Below are positions 1 to 8,619 of a DNA stretch of 64,000 bases, piece after piece (positions within the stretch are counted from its first letter, which is position 1; each line of letters begins with the position of its first letter). The stretch is from positions 2,666,001 to 2,730,000 of the forward strand of contig NZ_CP139348.1 of assembly GCF_038561965.1 (NCBI RefSeq), given 5' to 3'. The translations under genes were made by a program, and so were the position numbers. Under the pieces are notes generated by a model. It was given only the letters and a program-made list of their open reading frames with translations, had not been told where the DNA came from and ran no database searches. The DNA is from Stutzerimonas stutzeri (GTDB taxonomy: Bacteria; Pseudomonadota; Gammaproteobacteria; Pseudomonadales; Pseudomonadaceae).

Positions 1-84
1 GTGGGCTTCATGCTGGCGATGGGTCGCTATCGCGGCTACCGCCTCACCGAGCTGTTCCGCTTCAAAGCCTTTCTGAAGGATTGA
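1..84 (+). CDS. C-terminal fragment of 7TM inactive-transglutaminase-type protein (partial)
   Basis: An open frame enters from the left edge and stops with TGA at 82-84. Only 27 codons are visible and the true start lies outside the window. The tail is basic and hydrophobic (GRYRGYRLTELFRFKAFLKD). The next gene starts three bases later and is an alpha-L-glutamate ligase-like ATP-grasp protein. In many proteobacteria that ligase sits directly after a membrane protein in which an inactive transglutaminase domain is fused to seven helices. The identity is inferred mainly from this neighbourhood; the fragment itself is too short to prove it. Confidence 0.5.
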   Translation: MGFMLAMGRYRGYRLTELFRFKAFLKD

Positions 85-87
85 GCC

Positions 88-1071
88 ATGTTCGGTCTTA
101 TCAAGACGTGGAAGGCCCTTGAAGCCAAGGGGATCATGGGCATCAACCGCCGCAACGCGGACTACGTGCTCAAGTACAACAAGCGCAATCTGTATCCGAT
201 CGTAGACGACAAGATCATCACCAAGCAGCGCGCGATCGAAGCCGGCATTCACGTGCCGGAGATGTACGGCGTCATCGAAACCGAAAAGGACATCGACAAG
301 CTCAACGACATCGTCCGGGATCACACTGATTTCGTCGTCAAGCCGGCCCAGGGTGCCGGCGGCGATGGAATCCTGGTGATCGCCGACCGTTTCGAGGGTC
401 GCTACAAGACCGTTTCCGGCAAGATCATCACGCACGAGGAGATCGAACATCAGATATCCAATATCCTCACCGGCCTCTACTCACTGGGCGGTCATCGTGA
501 TCGTGCGCTGATCGAATACCGGGTCACCCCGGATCCGATCTTCAAAAGCATCAGCTACGAGGGTGTACCGGACATCCGCATCATCGTGCTGATGGGCTAT
601 CCGGTCATGGCCATGCTGCGGCTGCCAACGCGCCAATCTGGCGGCAAGGCCAACCTGCACCAGGGCGCCATCGGCGTCGGTGTGGATCTGGCGACCGGTA
701 TCACCCTGCGTGGCACCTGGCTCAACAACAAGATCACCAAGCACCCGGATACCACCAACGCCGTGGATGGCGTGCAACTGCCGAACTGGGATGGCTTCAT
801 GAAGCTCGGCGCAGGCTGCTACGAACTCTGCGGACTCGGTTATATCGGGGTCGATATGGTGCTCGATCAGGACAAGGGGCCACTTATTCTCGAACTGAAC
901 GCGCGCCCCGGTCTGAATATCCAGATCGCCAACGACTGCGGTCTGACGCACCGGGCACATGCCGTCGAGAACCGCCTGGCAGAACTCAAAGAGAAAGGCA
1001 TTCAGGAAACGCCCGAGGAGCGGGTGAGGTTTTCCCAGGAGCTGTTCGGGCACGTCCCGCCACATGCCTGA
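88..1071 (+). CDS. Alpha-L-glutamate ligase-like ATP-grasp protein (RimK-related)
   Basis: The 327-residue protein is of the RimK-related ATP-grasp type. An ATP-binding loop is visible at residues 81-95 (DFVVKPAQGAGGDGI), and the metal and nucleotide binding end of the fold at 269-276 (ELNARPGL). Such enzymes join a carboxylate to an amine at the cost of ATP. The substrate of this subfamily is not established; the RimK relationship suggests amino-acid or peptide ligation. The start at 88 is only three bases after the upstream stop, so the two genes are almost certainly cotranscribed, fitting the conserved pairing of this ligase with a transglutaminase-like membrane protein. Confidence 0.85.
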   Translation: MFGLIKTWKALEAKGIMGINRRNADYVLKYNKRNLYPIVDDKIITKQRAIEAGIHVPEMYGVIETEKDIDKLNDIVRDHTDFVVKPAQGAGGDGILVIADRFEGRYKTVSGKIITHEEIEHQISNILTGLYSLGGHRDRALIEYRVTPDPIFKSISYEGVPDIRIIVLMGYPVMAMLRLPTRQSGGKANLHQGAIGVGVDLATGITLRGTWLNNKITKHPDTTNAVDGVQLPNWDGFMKLGAGCYELCGLGYIGVDMVLDQDKGPLILELNARPGLNIQIANDCGLTHRAHAVENRLAELKEKGIQETPEERVRFSQELFGHVPPHA

Positions 1072-1130
1072 ATGACGCAAACCGGGCAGCCCGCGTATCC
1101 TCACGGGCTGCCACCTCATTGATCCGAGCC

Positions 1131-2477
1131 ATGCCCACCTGCACGCTGCACGCCCTGCCCTATCAAGCTGACCCCGCTTATTGGTTCGAACGTATCCGTC
1201 ACGTCCCGGGTGCGGTCCTCCTCGACTCGGGCAGGCCAAAGGCGGAGCGTGGACGCTTCGACATTCTCAGCGCCTGGCCGCTGAGCGTGCTTGAGCCTGA
1301 CGAGGATGAGCTGGGGCGCGAATTCTTCCAGCGCTTGCGCCAAGCGCTAAGCGAACTCGGCAAGGCCGAACTGCCAAGCGGTTGCGAATTACCTTTCGCC
1401 GGGGGGCTGATCGGCCTGCTGACCTATGACTTTGGTTCGCGCCTCGAAACCCTTCCGCAATGTGCCGAAGACGACAGTCAACTCCCGCTGGCACGCTTCG
1501 GGCTTTATGACTGGGCGCTGATCACCGACCACCAACGGCAGACCAGTCAGCTGCTTTTCCATCCGGCATTGGCGGCTTCCGAGCGCGAGCGGCTGGTAAG
1601 TCTGTTTGATTCGACCGCCGCTGGCCACAGCGCTTCGTTCCGGCTGCTGGGTCGTTTTCGTGCAGACCTCTCCGTCGACGCTTATCGCCACGGCATCGAG
1701 CAGATCCAGGCCTACATCCAGGCCGGCGATTGCTATCAAGTCAACTTCACCCAGCGTTTCCGCGCCGATTGCTCGGGTGACGCCTGGGCTGCCTATCGCG
1801 CACTGCGCGAGGCCTGTCCAACGCCTTATGCCAGCTTTCTGGCTCTGGACGACGGTGCTATTGCCAGCCTTTCGCCGGAGCGCTTCCTGCGCTTGCATCA
1901 GGGCCACGTGGAAACCCGCCCGATCAAGGGCACTCGGCCACGTGGAGACAACGAGCGCAGCGATACCGAGCAAGCACAAGCCTTGCTTGCCAGCGACAAG
2001 GACCGCGCCGAGAACCTGATGATCGTCGACCTGTTGCGCAACGACCTCGGCCGCAGCTGTCGGATCGGTAGCGTGCGCGTGCCGGAGCTGTTTGCCTTGG
2101 AAAGCTATCCCAACGTACATCATCTGGTGAGCTGCGTGACCGGCGAGTTGGCCGATGATCACGATGCGTTCGATCTACTGGCGGGCAGCTTTCCGGGTGG
2201 CTCGATCACCGGTGCGCCGAAGATCCGCGCAATGCAAATCATCGACGAACTGGAGCCCACGCGCCGTGCCATCTACTGCGGCTCGCTGCTCTACATTGAC
2301 GTGAGGGGAGAAATGGACAGCTCCATCGCCATTCGCACCCTGCTCATCCGTGACGGACAGGTCAGTTGCTGGGGCGGCGGCGGCATCGTTGCCGATTCCG
2401 ATTGGCAGGCGGAGTATCAGGAATCGATCGACAAGGTGAAGGTGCTGCTGGGGGCGCTGGAGCGGCTGCCAGGTTAG
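1131..2477 (+). CDS. pabB: Aminodeoxychorismate synthase component I
   Basis: This enzyme makes 4-amino-4-deoxychorismate from chorismate and ammonia supplied by PabA, on the way to p-aminobenzoate and folate. The 448-residue product has the chorismate-binding domain in its C-terminal two thirds. The PIKGT motif at about residues 264-268 is diagnostic: PabB enzymes carry this active-site lysine where anthranilate synthase has PIAGT. FPGGSITGAPK and the C-terminal GGGIVADSDW block are further family signatures. I chose ATG 1131 over an in-frame TTG at 1119. Gene order pabB-thrH-cysH-cysB matches my recollection of other pseudomonads. Confidence 0.95.
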   Translation: MPTCTLHALPYQADPAYWFERIRHVPGAVLLDSGRPKAERGRFDILSAWPLSVLEPDEDELGREFFQRLRQALSELGKAELPSGCELPFAGGLIGLLTYDFGSRLETLPQCAEDDSQLPLARFGLYDWALITDHQRQTSQLLFHPALAASERERLVSLFDSTAAGHSASFRLLGRFRADLSVDAYRHGIEQIQAYIQAGDCYQVNFTQRFRADCSGDAWAAYRALREACPTPYASFLALDDGAIASLSPERFLRLHQGHVETRPIKGTRPRGDNERSDTEQAQALLASDKDRAENLMIVDLLRNDLGRSCRIGSVRVPELFALESYPNVHHLVSCVTGELADDHDAFDLLAGSFPGGSITGAPKIRAMQIIDELEPTRRAIYCGSLLYIDVRGEMDSSIAIRTLLIRDGQVSCWGGGGIVADSDWQAEYQESIDKVKVLLGALERLPG

Positions 2478-2513
2478 AGCGACCAGCCAGCCGGCCGCCC
2501 CGACCTCATTGAC

Positions 2514-3131
2514 TCAGAGTGCCAGCTTGCGGTTCGACGCTTTGAGGAACTCCTGCTTCAGCTCCTCGAACGTGTGCACTGCCGGGAACTGCGGGAACTC
2601 GGCAATCACATTGTCCGGTGCGTGGAACAGGATACCGGCATGGGCTTCGCTGAGCATGGTGGTGTCGTTGTAGGAGTCGCCTGCAGCGATCACGCGGTAG
2701 TACAGGCTCTTCAGCGCGACGACCGACTGACGCTTGGGGTCCTTCTGGCGTAGCTGATAGTCGACTACACGATCAGTCTCGTCGGTGATCAGGCGATGGC
2801 ACAGCAACGTCGGGAAGCCCAACTGGCGCATCAGCGGCTGCGAGAATTCGTAGAACGTGTCGGAGAGAATCACCACCTGGAAACGCTCGCGCAGCCAGTC
2901 GACGAATTCCGGCGCGCCTTCCAGTGGTTTCAGCGTCGCGATGACTTTCTGAATGTCGGCAAGCTTAAGGCCGTGCTCATCGAGAATGCGCAGGCGCTGC
3001 TTCATCAGCACGTCGTAATCGGGAATGTCCCGCGTGGTCGCCCGAAGCGATTCGATTCCGGTGGCCTCGGCAAAGGCGATCCAGATTTCCGGAACCAGCA
3101 CACCTTCCAGGTCGAGACAGGCTATTTCCAC
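2514..3131 (-). CDS. thrH: Bifunctional phosphoserine phosphatase / homoserine phosphotransferase
   Basis: This is a HAD-superfamily enzyme. In Pseudomonas, ThrH dephosphorylates phosphoserine and can transfer the phosphoryl group to homoserine, linking serine and threonine synthesis. Visible motifs are the N-terminal DLEGVLVPE (HAD motif I in its DxE form), VILSDTFYEF (motif II) and AAGDSYNDTTML (motif IV). The product is 205 residues if translation begins at GTG 3131, which follows a strong GAGGAG ribosome-binding site. A longer in-frame ATG at 3194 would add 21 residues with no family counterpart, so I reject it. The gene converges on pabB, 36 bases apart. Confidence 0.93.
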   Translation of the reverse strand: MEIACLDLEGVLVPEIWIAFAEATGIESLRATTRDIPDYDVLMKQRLRILDEHGLKLADIQKVIATLKPLEGAPEFVDWLRERFQVVILSDTFYEFSQPLMRQLGFPTLLCHRLITDETDRVVDYQLRQKDPKRQSVVALKSLYYRVIAAGDSYNDTTMLSEAHAGILFHAPDNVIAEFPQFPAVHTFEELKQEFLKASNRKLAL

Positions 3132-3322
3132 GGGCCACTCCTCAATGCAGAAAATTGAAGGCGGCACTCTAACGGCAGCTCGCAACCGAAGCAACGCAAG
3201 GCTTATACCCGAAACAGCTGAGTGGAGTGCCTAAACGTTATTTAGCGGCATAAACGCCTTTTGCTACCATCCGCCGCCTCAGAGCGCCAAAGCGCCGATG
3301 CAATCCATAAGGAAGCCGCCCG

Positions 3323-4057
3323 ATGAGCCCATCTATCGACGTCGCCGCGTTGGCTGCCGCCTACGCCGACAAGTCACCGCAAGACATACTCAAGCTCGCC
3401 TTCGATCTATTCGGCGATGATCTGTGGATCTCCTTCAGCGGCGCCGAGGACGTGGTCCTGCTGGATATGGCCTGGAAGCTGAACAAGAACGTAAAGGTGT
3501 TCACCCTCGACACCGGCCGCCTGCACAGCGAAACCTACCGTTTCATCGAACAGGTCCGCGAGCATTACGGCATCGCCATCGAGGTCATGACGCCAGACCC
3601 TGCGCTGCTGCAGCCACTGGTCAACGAGAAAGGTTTGTTCAGCTTCTACCGCGACGGGCACGGCGAATGCTGTGGCATCCGCAAGATCGAGCCGCTGCGG
3701 CGAAAACTCGCCAACGTCCGTGCCTGGGCCACCGGCCAGCGGCGCGACCAGAGTCCTGGCACTCGCGCTCAGGTTTCCGTACTGGAAATGGATAGCGCGT
3801 TCTCCACCCAAGACAACACGCTGTACAAATTCAATCCGCTCGCGCAGATGACCAGTGAGGAAGTCTGGGGCTACATCCGCATGCTTGAAATCCCTTACAA
3901 CAGCCTGCATGAGCGCGGCTTCATCAGCATCGGTTGCGAGCCCTGCACCCGCCCGGTGCTGCCAAACCAGCACGAACGCGAAGGTCGCTGGTGGTGGGAA
4001 GAAGCAACACACAAGGAATGCGGCCTGCACGCCGGCAATCTGATCGCCAAGAGCTGA
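3323..4057 (+). CDS. cysH: Adenylylsulfate/phosphoadenylylsulfate reductase (thioredoxin-dependent)
   Basis: This enzyme reduces activated sulfate to sulfite in assimilatory cysteine synthesis. The 244-residue protein has a PP-loop-type FSGAEDVV segment at 38-45. Four cysteines, C116-C117 (GECCGIRK) and C205/C208 (GCEPC), are the ligand set of a [4Fe-4S] cluster. That set marks the APS-reducing bacterial/plant class rather than the cluster-free E. coli type. The C-terminal KECGLH motif supplies the catalytic C233. A GGAAG ribosome-binding site precedes ATG 3323. The gene lies close to cysB, which encodes its usual activator and runs convergently. Confidence 0.95.
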   Translation: MSPSIDVAALAAAYADKSPQDILKLAFDLFGDDLWISFSGAEDVVLLDMAWKLNKNVKVFTLDTGRLHSETYRFIEQVREHYGIAIEVMTPDPALLQPLVNEKGLFSFYRDGHGECCGIRKIEPLRRKLANVRAWATGQRRDQSPGTRAQVSVLEMDSAFSTQDNTLYKFNPLAQMTSEEVWGYIRMLEIPYNSLHERGFISIGCEPCTRPVLPNQHEREGRWWWEEATHKECGLHAGNLIAKS

Positions 4058-4144
4058 TACGGGGCCGGCTCGTGCTGGATCATGGCAGGAGGTGCCAACG
4101 TTGAGCAGATCGGAGCTCGGTAGCCCGACCTGCTCCATCACCGT

Positions 4145-5119
4145 TTAATAGGTGGGCAGTTCCATGCCGTCGAACAGCTCATCCAGCTCCGCCTTGTTGC
4201 GGCACTGAATCGCCTTTTCCAGCATGTCCCGGTTCAGATGCGGAGCAAATTGCTGGATGAAGTCGCACATGAAGCCGCGCAGGAACGTGCCGCGCCGGAA
4301 ACCGATCTTGGTCACGCTGGACTCGAACAACTCGCTGGCGTCCAGCACGACGAGATCCGAATCCAGCTTGGGATCGACTGCCATGCGTGCAACGATCCCC
4401 ACACCGAGCCCGAGGCGCACATAGGTCTTGATCACGTCGGCATCGGCTGCGGTGAACACGACCTTGGGCGAAAGCCCACGGTGACCGAACGCCTCGTCGA
4501 GCTTGGAGCGACCAGTGAAACCGAATACGTATGTCACGATCGGATGCTCTGCCAACGCCTCCAGCGTGAGCTTCTCGAGCTTCGCCAACGGATGACCCTG
4601 GGGCACGATCACGCAGCGGTTCCAGCGATAGCAGGGCATCATCACCAAATCGCCGAACAACTCCAGCCCCTCTGTCGCAATGGCAAAATCAACGGTGCCA
4701 TCAGCCGCCATTTCGGCAATCTGCATCGGCGTGCCCTGGTGCATATGCAGGGAAACGTCGGGGTATTGCTTGATAAAGCTGCTGATTACCTGAGGCAACG
4801 CGTAACGTGCCTGAGTGTGGGTGGTCGCGATGCTCAGGGTTCCCTTCTTTTCGTTGGAGAATTCCTGAGCGATCTGCTTGATGCTTTCGCATTTGCGCAG
4901 GATCTCGCCCGCGGTGGTGATGATGCGTTCCCCAGCCGGAGTCACGCGGGTCAGGTGCTTGCCGCTCCGAGCAAACACCTCGACGCCAAGCTCATCCTCC
5001 AGTAGCCGAATCTGCTTGCTGATCCCCGGCTGGGAGGTGAACAGACTCTGGGCGGTCGCCGAAACATTGAGGTCATGGTGCGCCACTTCCCAGATGTAAC
5101 GCAGTTGTTGAAGCTTCAT
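4145..5119 (-). CDS. cysB: LysR-family cysteine regulon regulator CysB
   Basis: CysB activates sulfate assimilation genes when N-acetylserine signals sulfur limitation. The 324-residue length is exactly the family's usual size. It has an N-terminal winged helix-turn-helix (MKLQQLRYIWEVAHHDLNVS onward, residues 1-60) and a C-terminal effector domain. The gene converges on cysH with an 87-base gap. The 175 bases between its start and the panE stop probably hold its promoter; I could not pick a convincing -35/-10 pair. Confidence 0.95.
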   Translation of the reverse strand: MKLQQLRYIWEVAHHDLNVSATAQSLFTSQPGISKQIRLLEDELGVEVFARSGKHLTRVTPAGERIITTAGEILRKCESIKQIAQEFSNEKKGTLSIATTHTQARYALPQVISSFIKQYPDVSLHMHQGTPMQIAEMAADGTVDFAIATEGLELFGDLVMMPCYRWNRCVIVPQGHPLAKLEKLTLEALAEHPIVTYVFGFTGRSKLDEAFGHRGLSPKVVFTAADADVIKTYVRLGLGVGIVARMAVDPKLDSDLVVLDASELFESSVTKIGFRRGTFLRGFMCDFIQQFAPHLNRDMLEKAIQCRNKAELDELFDGMELPTY

Positions 5120-5294
5120 AGAAATCCCTCAAGGCAAAGGCACCCGCGCCTGCCGCTACTCTTATAACCACATGAACGGTGCGCCAACGGATCATAGATC
5201 GTCCGCTCGGCTTTTGCTGTGCGACCTTTGGTCGGCCTGGTCGCACTGCCGCTTGAGCTTAGCAGCGCGGCGAAAGGCGAGCCCGACCTTTGTG

Positions 5295-6251
5295 TCAGTC
5301 TGCGGCTCGTCGCTCCATAAAGCGCAGCAGGTGACAAAGCGTTTGCGTCCTAGGCATCTGGACCCCGACTTCTGCCGCAGCGGCGAGAGGGGCCGCGTAA
5401 ATGGCTTCGAGTTCCATCGGCCGACGCTGAAATCGATCGTGATACATGCTCGGCAGGTAGTCGGGCATGCGCGCAGTGCCCATCAACAGCTTCTCCGGAA
5501 AGTCCTCCGGCAACGCGCAGCCCAGCGCCTGCGCCGCTGCACAGACCTCTCGCATGATTGCCTTGATCTCCGCCCGTGAGTCGTCGTTGTTCAGCAACGC
5601 TTCGGTACCCGCGTCGAGCAATGCCGACAGGCCGTTGAACGGAACGTTCCACACCAGTTTCATCCAGCGCGCCTGCGCCAGGCTGGGCATAGGCGATGAA
5701 TCCACTCCGGCCTGCCTGAACATCTCGACCATCTCGTTCAGCAAGGCGAGCTGTGCTTGCGCGTCACGATCAGCCGGGCCGGAGTGATAGCCGAGGTTCA
5801 CACCACCCAAGGCCTGATGCTCGACTACACCTGGAGCTGAGCGATGAGCACAGATCGCACACAACCCGCCCAGCAGATGTAGATTATCCGGCAGCGACCG
5901 CCTGAACGTATCTTCCACACCCAGCCCGTTCTGCAGCACCACGACCCTGCAACCAGGGGCTGCCAGCTGCGTGATGATCGGCGCCAGCGCCTCGTTACTG
6001 GTGCTCTTGGTGCCGACCAAGAGCCAATCACAAGCAGGCATCTGCGCTGGTTCGCTATAGATCTGCGGCTGCGCAAGCAGAAGCGGGCCATGAACGGCAC
6101 TGTTTACCTGCAGCCCATGCTCACGAACCGCGGCGTACTCGCTACGCAGCAGGAAATGCACATCGAAGCCGGCGCGCGCCAGCATCAGACCGTAGAAACC
6201 TCCGATGGCACCGGTACCGATGATGCCTATACGTGGACTCGCTGCAGACAT
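5295..6251 (-). CDS. panE: 2-dehydropantoate 2-reductase
   Basis: This NADPH-dependent enzyme reduces ketopantoate to pantoate in coenzyme A biosynthesis. The 318-residue product begins with a dinucleotide-binding fold (GIIGTGAIGGFYG, residues 9-21). Its C-terminal half carries the family's catalytic-lysine and helical-dimer region (WMKLVWNVPFNGLSALLDAG). The open frame extends 93 codons further upstream, but ATG 6251 puts the Rossmann motif near the N-terminus as expected. Ketopantoate reductase paralogues are common in pseudomonads, so the gene symbol is a family assignment. It is divergent from the DAHP synthase gene across 263 bases. Confidence 0.85.
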   Translation of the reverse strand: MSAASPRIGIIGTGAIGGFYGLMLARAGFDVHFLLRSEYAAVREHGLQVNSAVHGPLLLAQPQIYSEPAQMPACDWLLVGTKSTSNEALAPIITQLAAPGCRVVVLQNGLGVEDTFRRSLPDNLHLLGGLCAICAHRSAPGVVEHQALGGVNLGYHSGPADRDAQAQLALLNEMVEMFRQAGVDSSPMPSLAQARWMKLVWNVPFNGLSALLDAGTEALLNNDDSRAEIKAIMREVCAAAQALGCALPEDFPEKLLMGTARMPDYLPSMYHDRFQRRPMELEAIYAAPLAAAAEVGVQMPRTQTLCHLLRFMERRAAD

Positions 6252-6514
6252 ACGCACCCCTGATCTGGCGGCTGACTGCGTCCCGCACGCCAACCGGTTG
6301 AAAAACCAAACGATAGCAGTCCAGCCGCCCGCGTCACAGTACGCGGCCCATCGAGGCGCAGCAGTGTGTACCGATCCCTTCAATAGGCCATCAATCCCGT
6401 TGTCGAGTCCGCCCATTAGCGCTAAGGTTCCGTTTCCCCGCTGCGCCCTCAGGCTATGTTCCGCCGCACCGGGATCGCTGGCGGACGGCTCACGTGATTC
6501 CTGACGAGTAACAA

Positions 6515-7591
6515 ATGGCTGATTTACCAATCGACGACCTCAACGTTGCCTCCAACGTGACCCTCATCACGCCAGAGCAACTGAAGCGTGAAATCCCGCT
6601 GACTGCCTCCGCACTGCAAACCGTTTCCCACGGGCGCCAGGTCGTACGCGATATTCTCGATGGCAAGGATCACCGCCTGTTCATCGTGATCGGTCCATGC
6701 TCCATCCATGACCTGAAGGCCGCCCACGAGTATGCCGAGCGACTCAAGGTGCTTGCGGAAAAGGTTTCAGACAGCCTGTTTCTGGTTATGCGGGTGTATT
6801 TCGAAAAACCACGCACCACCGTCGGCTGGAAAGGCCTGATCAACGATCCGTACATGGATGACTCGTTCAAGATCCAGGATGGCCTGCATATCGGCCGCAA
6901 GCTGCTGCTCGACCTCGCAGAGATAGGCCTGCCCACTGCGACCGAAGCGCTCGATCCCATCTCGCCTCAATATCTGCAGGATTTGATCAGCTGGTCGGCC
7001 ATCGGCGCACGTACCACCGAGTCCCAGACTCACCGCGAAATGGCTTCGGGTCTGTCTTCGGCAGTCGGCTTCAAAAACGGCACCGACGGCAGCCTGACCG
7101 TGGCGATCAACGCGCTGCAATCGGTATCCAGCCCGCACCGTTTCCTTGGCATCAACCAGTCGGGTGGCGTCTCCATCGTCACGACCAAGGGCAACAATTA
7201 CGGCCATGTGGTCCTGCGTGGTGGCAATGGCAAGCCCAACTATGACTCGGTCAGCGTCGCCCTGTGCGAGCAGGAGTTGAACAAGGCCCGTATCAGCCCG
7301 AACATCATGATCGACTGCAGCCATGCCAACTCCAACAAGGATCCCGCCCTGCAGCCGCTGGTAATGGATAACGTCGCCAACCAGATCCTGGAAGGCAACA
7401 ACTCCATCGTCGGGCTGATGGTCGAAAGTCACCTCGGCTGGGGTAGTCAGGCGATTCCGAAGGATCTGTGTGATCTGAAGTATGGTGTGTCCATCACCGA
7501 CGCCTGCATCGACTGGGAAACCACCGAAAAGGCGGTACTGAGCATGCATGACAAGCTCAAGGACGTGCTGCCCAGACGGCAGCGCGGCTGA
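6515..7591 (+). CDS. 3-deoxy-7-phosphoheptulonate (DAHP) synthase, class I (AroF/AroG type)
   Basis: This enzyme condenses phosphoenolpyruvate with erythrose 4-phosphate, the first step of the shikimate pathway. The 358-residue length and the motifs VIGPCSIHD, VYFEKPRTTVGWKGLINDP, GARTTESQ, VGFKNGTDGS, MIDCSHANSNKD and GLMVESHL are those of type I DAHP synthases. These contain the metal-binding Cys, His, Glu and Asp positions. Which aromatic amino acid inhibits it cannot be decided safely by eye, so I give no paralogue symbol. The gene is followed directly by a strong hairpin terminator. Confidence 0.93.
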   Translation: MADLPIDDLNVASNVTLITPEQLKREIPLTASALQTVSHGRQVVRDILDGKDHRLFIVIGPCSIHDLKAAHEYAERLKVLAEKVSDSLFLVMRVYFEKPRTTVGWKGLINDPYMDDSFKIQDGLHIGRKLLLDLAEIGLPTATEALDPISPQYLQDLISWSAIGARTTESQTHREMASGLSSAVGFKNGTDGSLTVAINALQSVSSPHRFLGINQSGGVSIVTTKGNNYGHVVLRGGNGKPNYDSVSVALCEQELNKARISPNIMIDCSHANSNKDPALQPLVMDNVANQILEGNNSIVGLMVESHLGWGSQAIPKDLCDLKYGVSITDACIDWETTEKAVLSMHDKLKDVLPRRQRG

Positions 7592-7595
7592 AACG

Positions 7596-7623
7596 AAAAA
7601 CGCCGGTCTCCCGGCGTTTTTTT
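7596..7623 (+). terminator. Rho-independent terminator of the DAHP synthase gene
   Basis: A stem formed by AACGCCGG and CCGGCGTT closes over the three-base loop TCT. It starts a few bases after the stop codon and runs into a tract of T residues. It overlaps the last codons of the convergent GNAT gene and could act in both directions, since an A-run also precedes it. Confidence 0.9.
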
Positions 7624-7915
7624 ATGGATTGGGTTCGACCCTGTCCGCTGATGGTCGATTGCGCTCGATATAACGCTCGACGTACGAACACGAAGGTATG
7701 ACCTGATAACCCTCGCGCTCAGCATATTCCAGAGCATGCTTCGCAAGAACGGCGGCAATGCCGCGACCGCGCAAGGCATCAGGAACAAAGGTGCGGTATA
7801 TGTCCAGGGTCTGCTTGCCTAAATCCATGTAGACCAGGTAAGCGCAATGCCCATCGATCTCGGCTTCAAAGCGGTGACCAGACAGGTCATGGCGCACGCG
7901 CACCGTATCGCTCAT
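7622..7915 (-). CDS. Small GNAT-family N-acetyltransferase (YidJ/GCN5-related)
   Basis: The 97-residue protein has the compact fold of the N-acetyltransferase family that lacks the N-terminal half of classical GNATs. The acetyl-CoA-binding segment is PDALRGRGIAAVLAKHALEYA at residues 44-64, with the R-G-x-G-I/A signature. A conserved tail (IPSCSYVERYIERN) follows, typical of this subfamily. Substrate is unknown. Its 3' end abuts the DAHP synthase terminator. Confidence 0.85.
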   Translation of the reverse strand: MSDTVRVRHDLSGHRFEAEIDGHCAYLVYMDLGKQTLDIYRTFVPDALRGRGIAAVLAKHALEYAEREGYQVIPSCSYVERYIERNRPSADRVEPNP

Positions 7916-8302
7916 CTTGACTCCTCAGCAGGATTGCCCTGTCTTCTTGTTCTTGGGTGGCTGCGCCTATGGCGAGCAATCGGCAGCCCAAACATTCATA
8001 GGTGTCTTTTCTACCTGTTTCAAACTCATTCGACCAGTCTTGCGTTGATCAATATTTGCGCGCCCAAGACCGGAACTTTCGTCCAGCGCGGGACTCAGGC
8101 AACTACGAAGGCTGTAATGTGACCTGCATTGGATGTTTTTCACCCAACTTGTCGAAATGAGAGGAAAAGCAAAGGCACTTTGAAAAAAAAGCTGTAGCGC
8201 AACGCCCGCTCAGTTTACTTAAGCTAACTTATAGGTAGTATGTGCGCGCAAACTTTCCATAACGGAAGTTGCTTTATGGATTTCCACCTTAAGGGGAACA
8301 AG
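7916..8302. other. Intergenic region between GNAT gene and oprI
   Basis: This 387-base region has no convincing coding sequence and is more A+T-rich near its right end than the surrounding genes. It should contain the promoter of the minus-strand GNAT gene and the strong oprI promoter. A poorly resolved TTTACT / TAGTAT pair at 8214-8241, with a 16-base spacer, is the best sigma-70-like candidate, leaving a leader of about 55 bases. The AAGGGGAACAAG segment just before ATG 8303 is the ribosome-binding site. Confidence 0.4.
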
Positions 8303-8557
8303 ATGAACAACGTTCTGAAATTCTCTGCTCTGGCTCTGGCCGCAGTACTGGCTACCGGTTGCAGCAACAGCATGACCAAAGAAAGCGAAGCTCGCCTGAC
8401 TGCGACCGAAGACGCCGCTGCTCGCGCCCAGGCTCGCGCTGACGAAGCGTACAGCAAGGCCGACGAAGCTATGGCCGCCGCTCAGAAGGCTCAGCAGACT
8501 GCTGACGAAGCCAACGAGCGTGCTCTGCGTATGCTGGAACGCGCCAGCCGCAAGTAA
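8303..8557 (+). CDS. oprI: Major outer membrane lipoprotein OprI (Lpp homologue)
   Basis: OprI anchors the outer membrane to peptidoglycan and is among the most abundant pseudomonad proteins. The product is 84 residues counted from ATG 8303. It has a signal peptide with lipobox LATGC, so C20 is the lipidated residue. Alanine-rich heptads (residues about 30-75) form the trimeric coiled coil. The C-terminal RASRK ends in the lysine that is linked to peptidoglycan. An in-frame upstream ATG at 8240 is rejected because it would bury the signal peptide. A strong terminator follows. Confidence 0.97.
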   Translation: MNNVLKFSALALAAVLATGCSNSMTKESEARLTATEDAAARAQARADEAYSKADEAMAAAQKAQQTADEANERALRMLERASRK

Positions 8558-8571
8558 GCTTGTAGAAAATA

Positions 8572-8602
8572 AAAAAGCCGACCTACAAGGTCGGCTTTTT
8601 TT
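8572..8602 (+). terminator. Rho-independent terminator of oprI
   Basis: The stem AGCCGACCT/AGGTCGGCT closes over a short loop and ends in a run of T. It lies 14 bases after the oprI stop. A-residues on its 5' side would give a U-tract in the opposite direction too, so it may also serve the convergent transpeptidase gene. Confidence 0.9.
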
Positions 8603-8619
8603 ATGCGCTCAGAAAGCAG

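Noticed and set aside
481..1239. 252-codon minus-strand reading frame opposite the ATP-grasp ligase and pabB start
   Set aside because: It is antisense to two clear family members, has low-complexity His/Arg composition and no recognisable domain. High G+C coding sequence gives such shadow frames.
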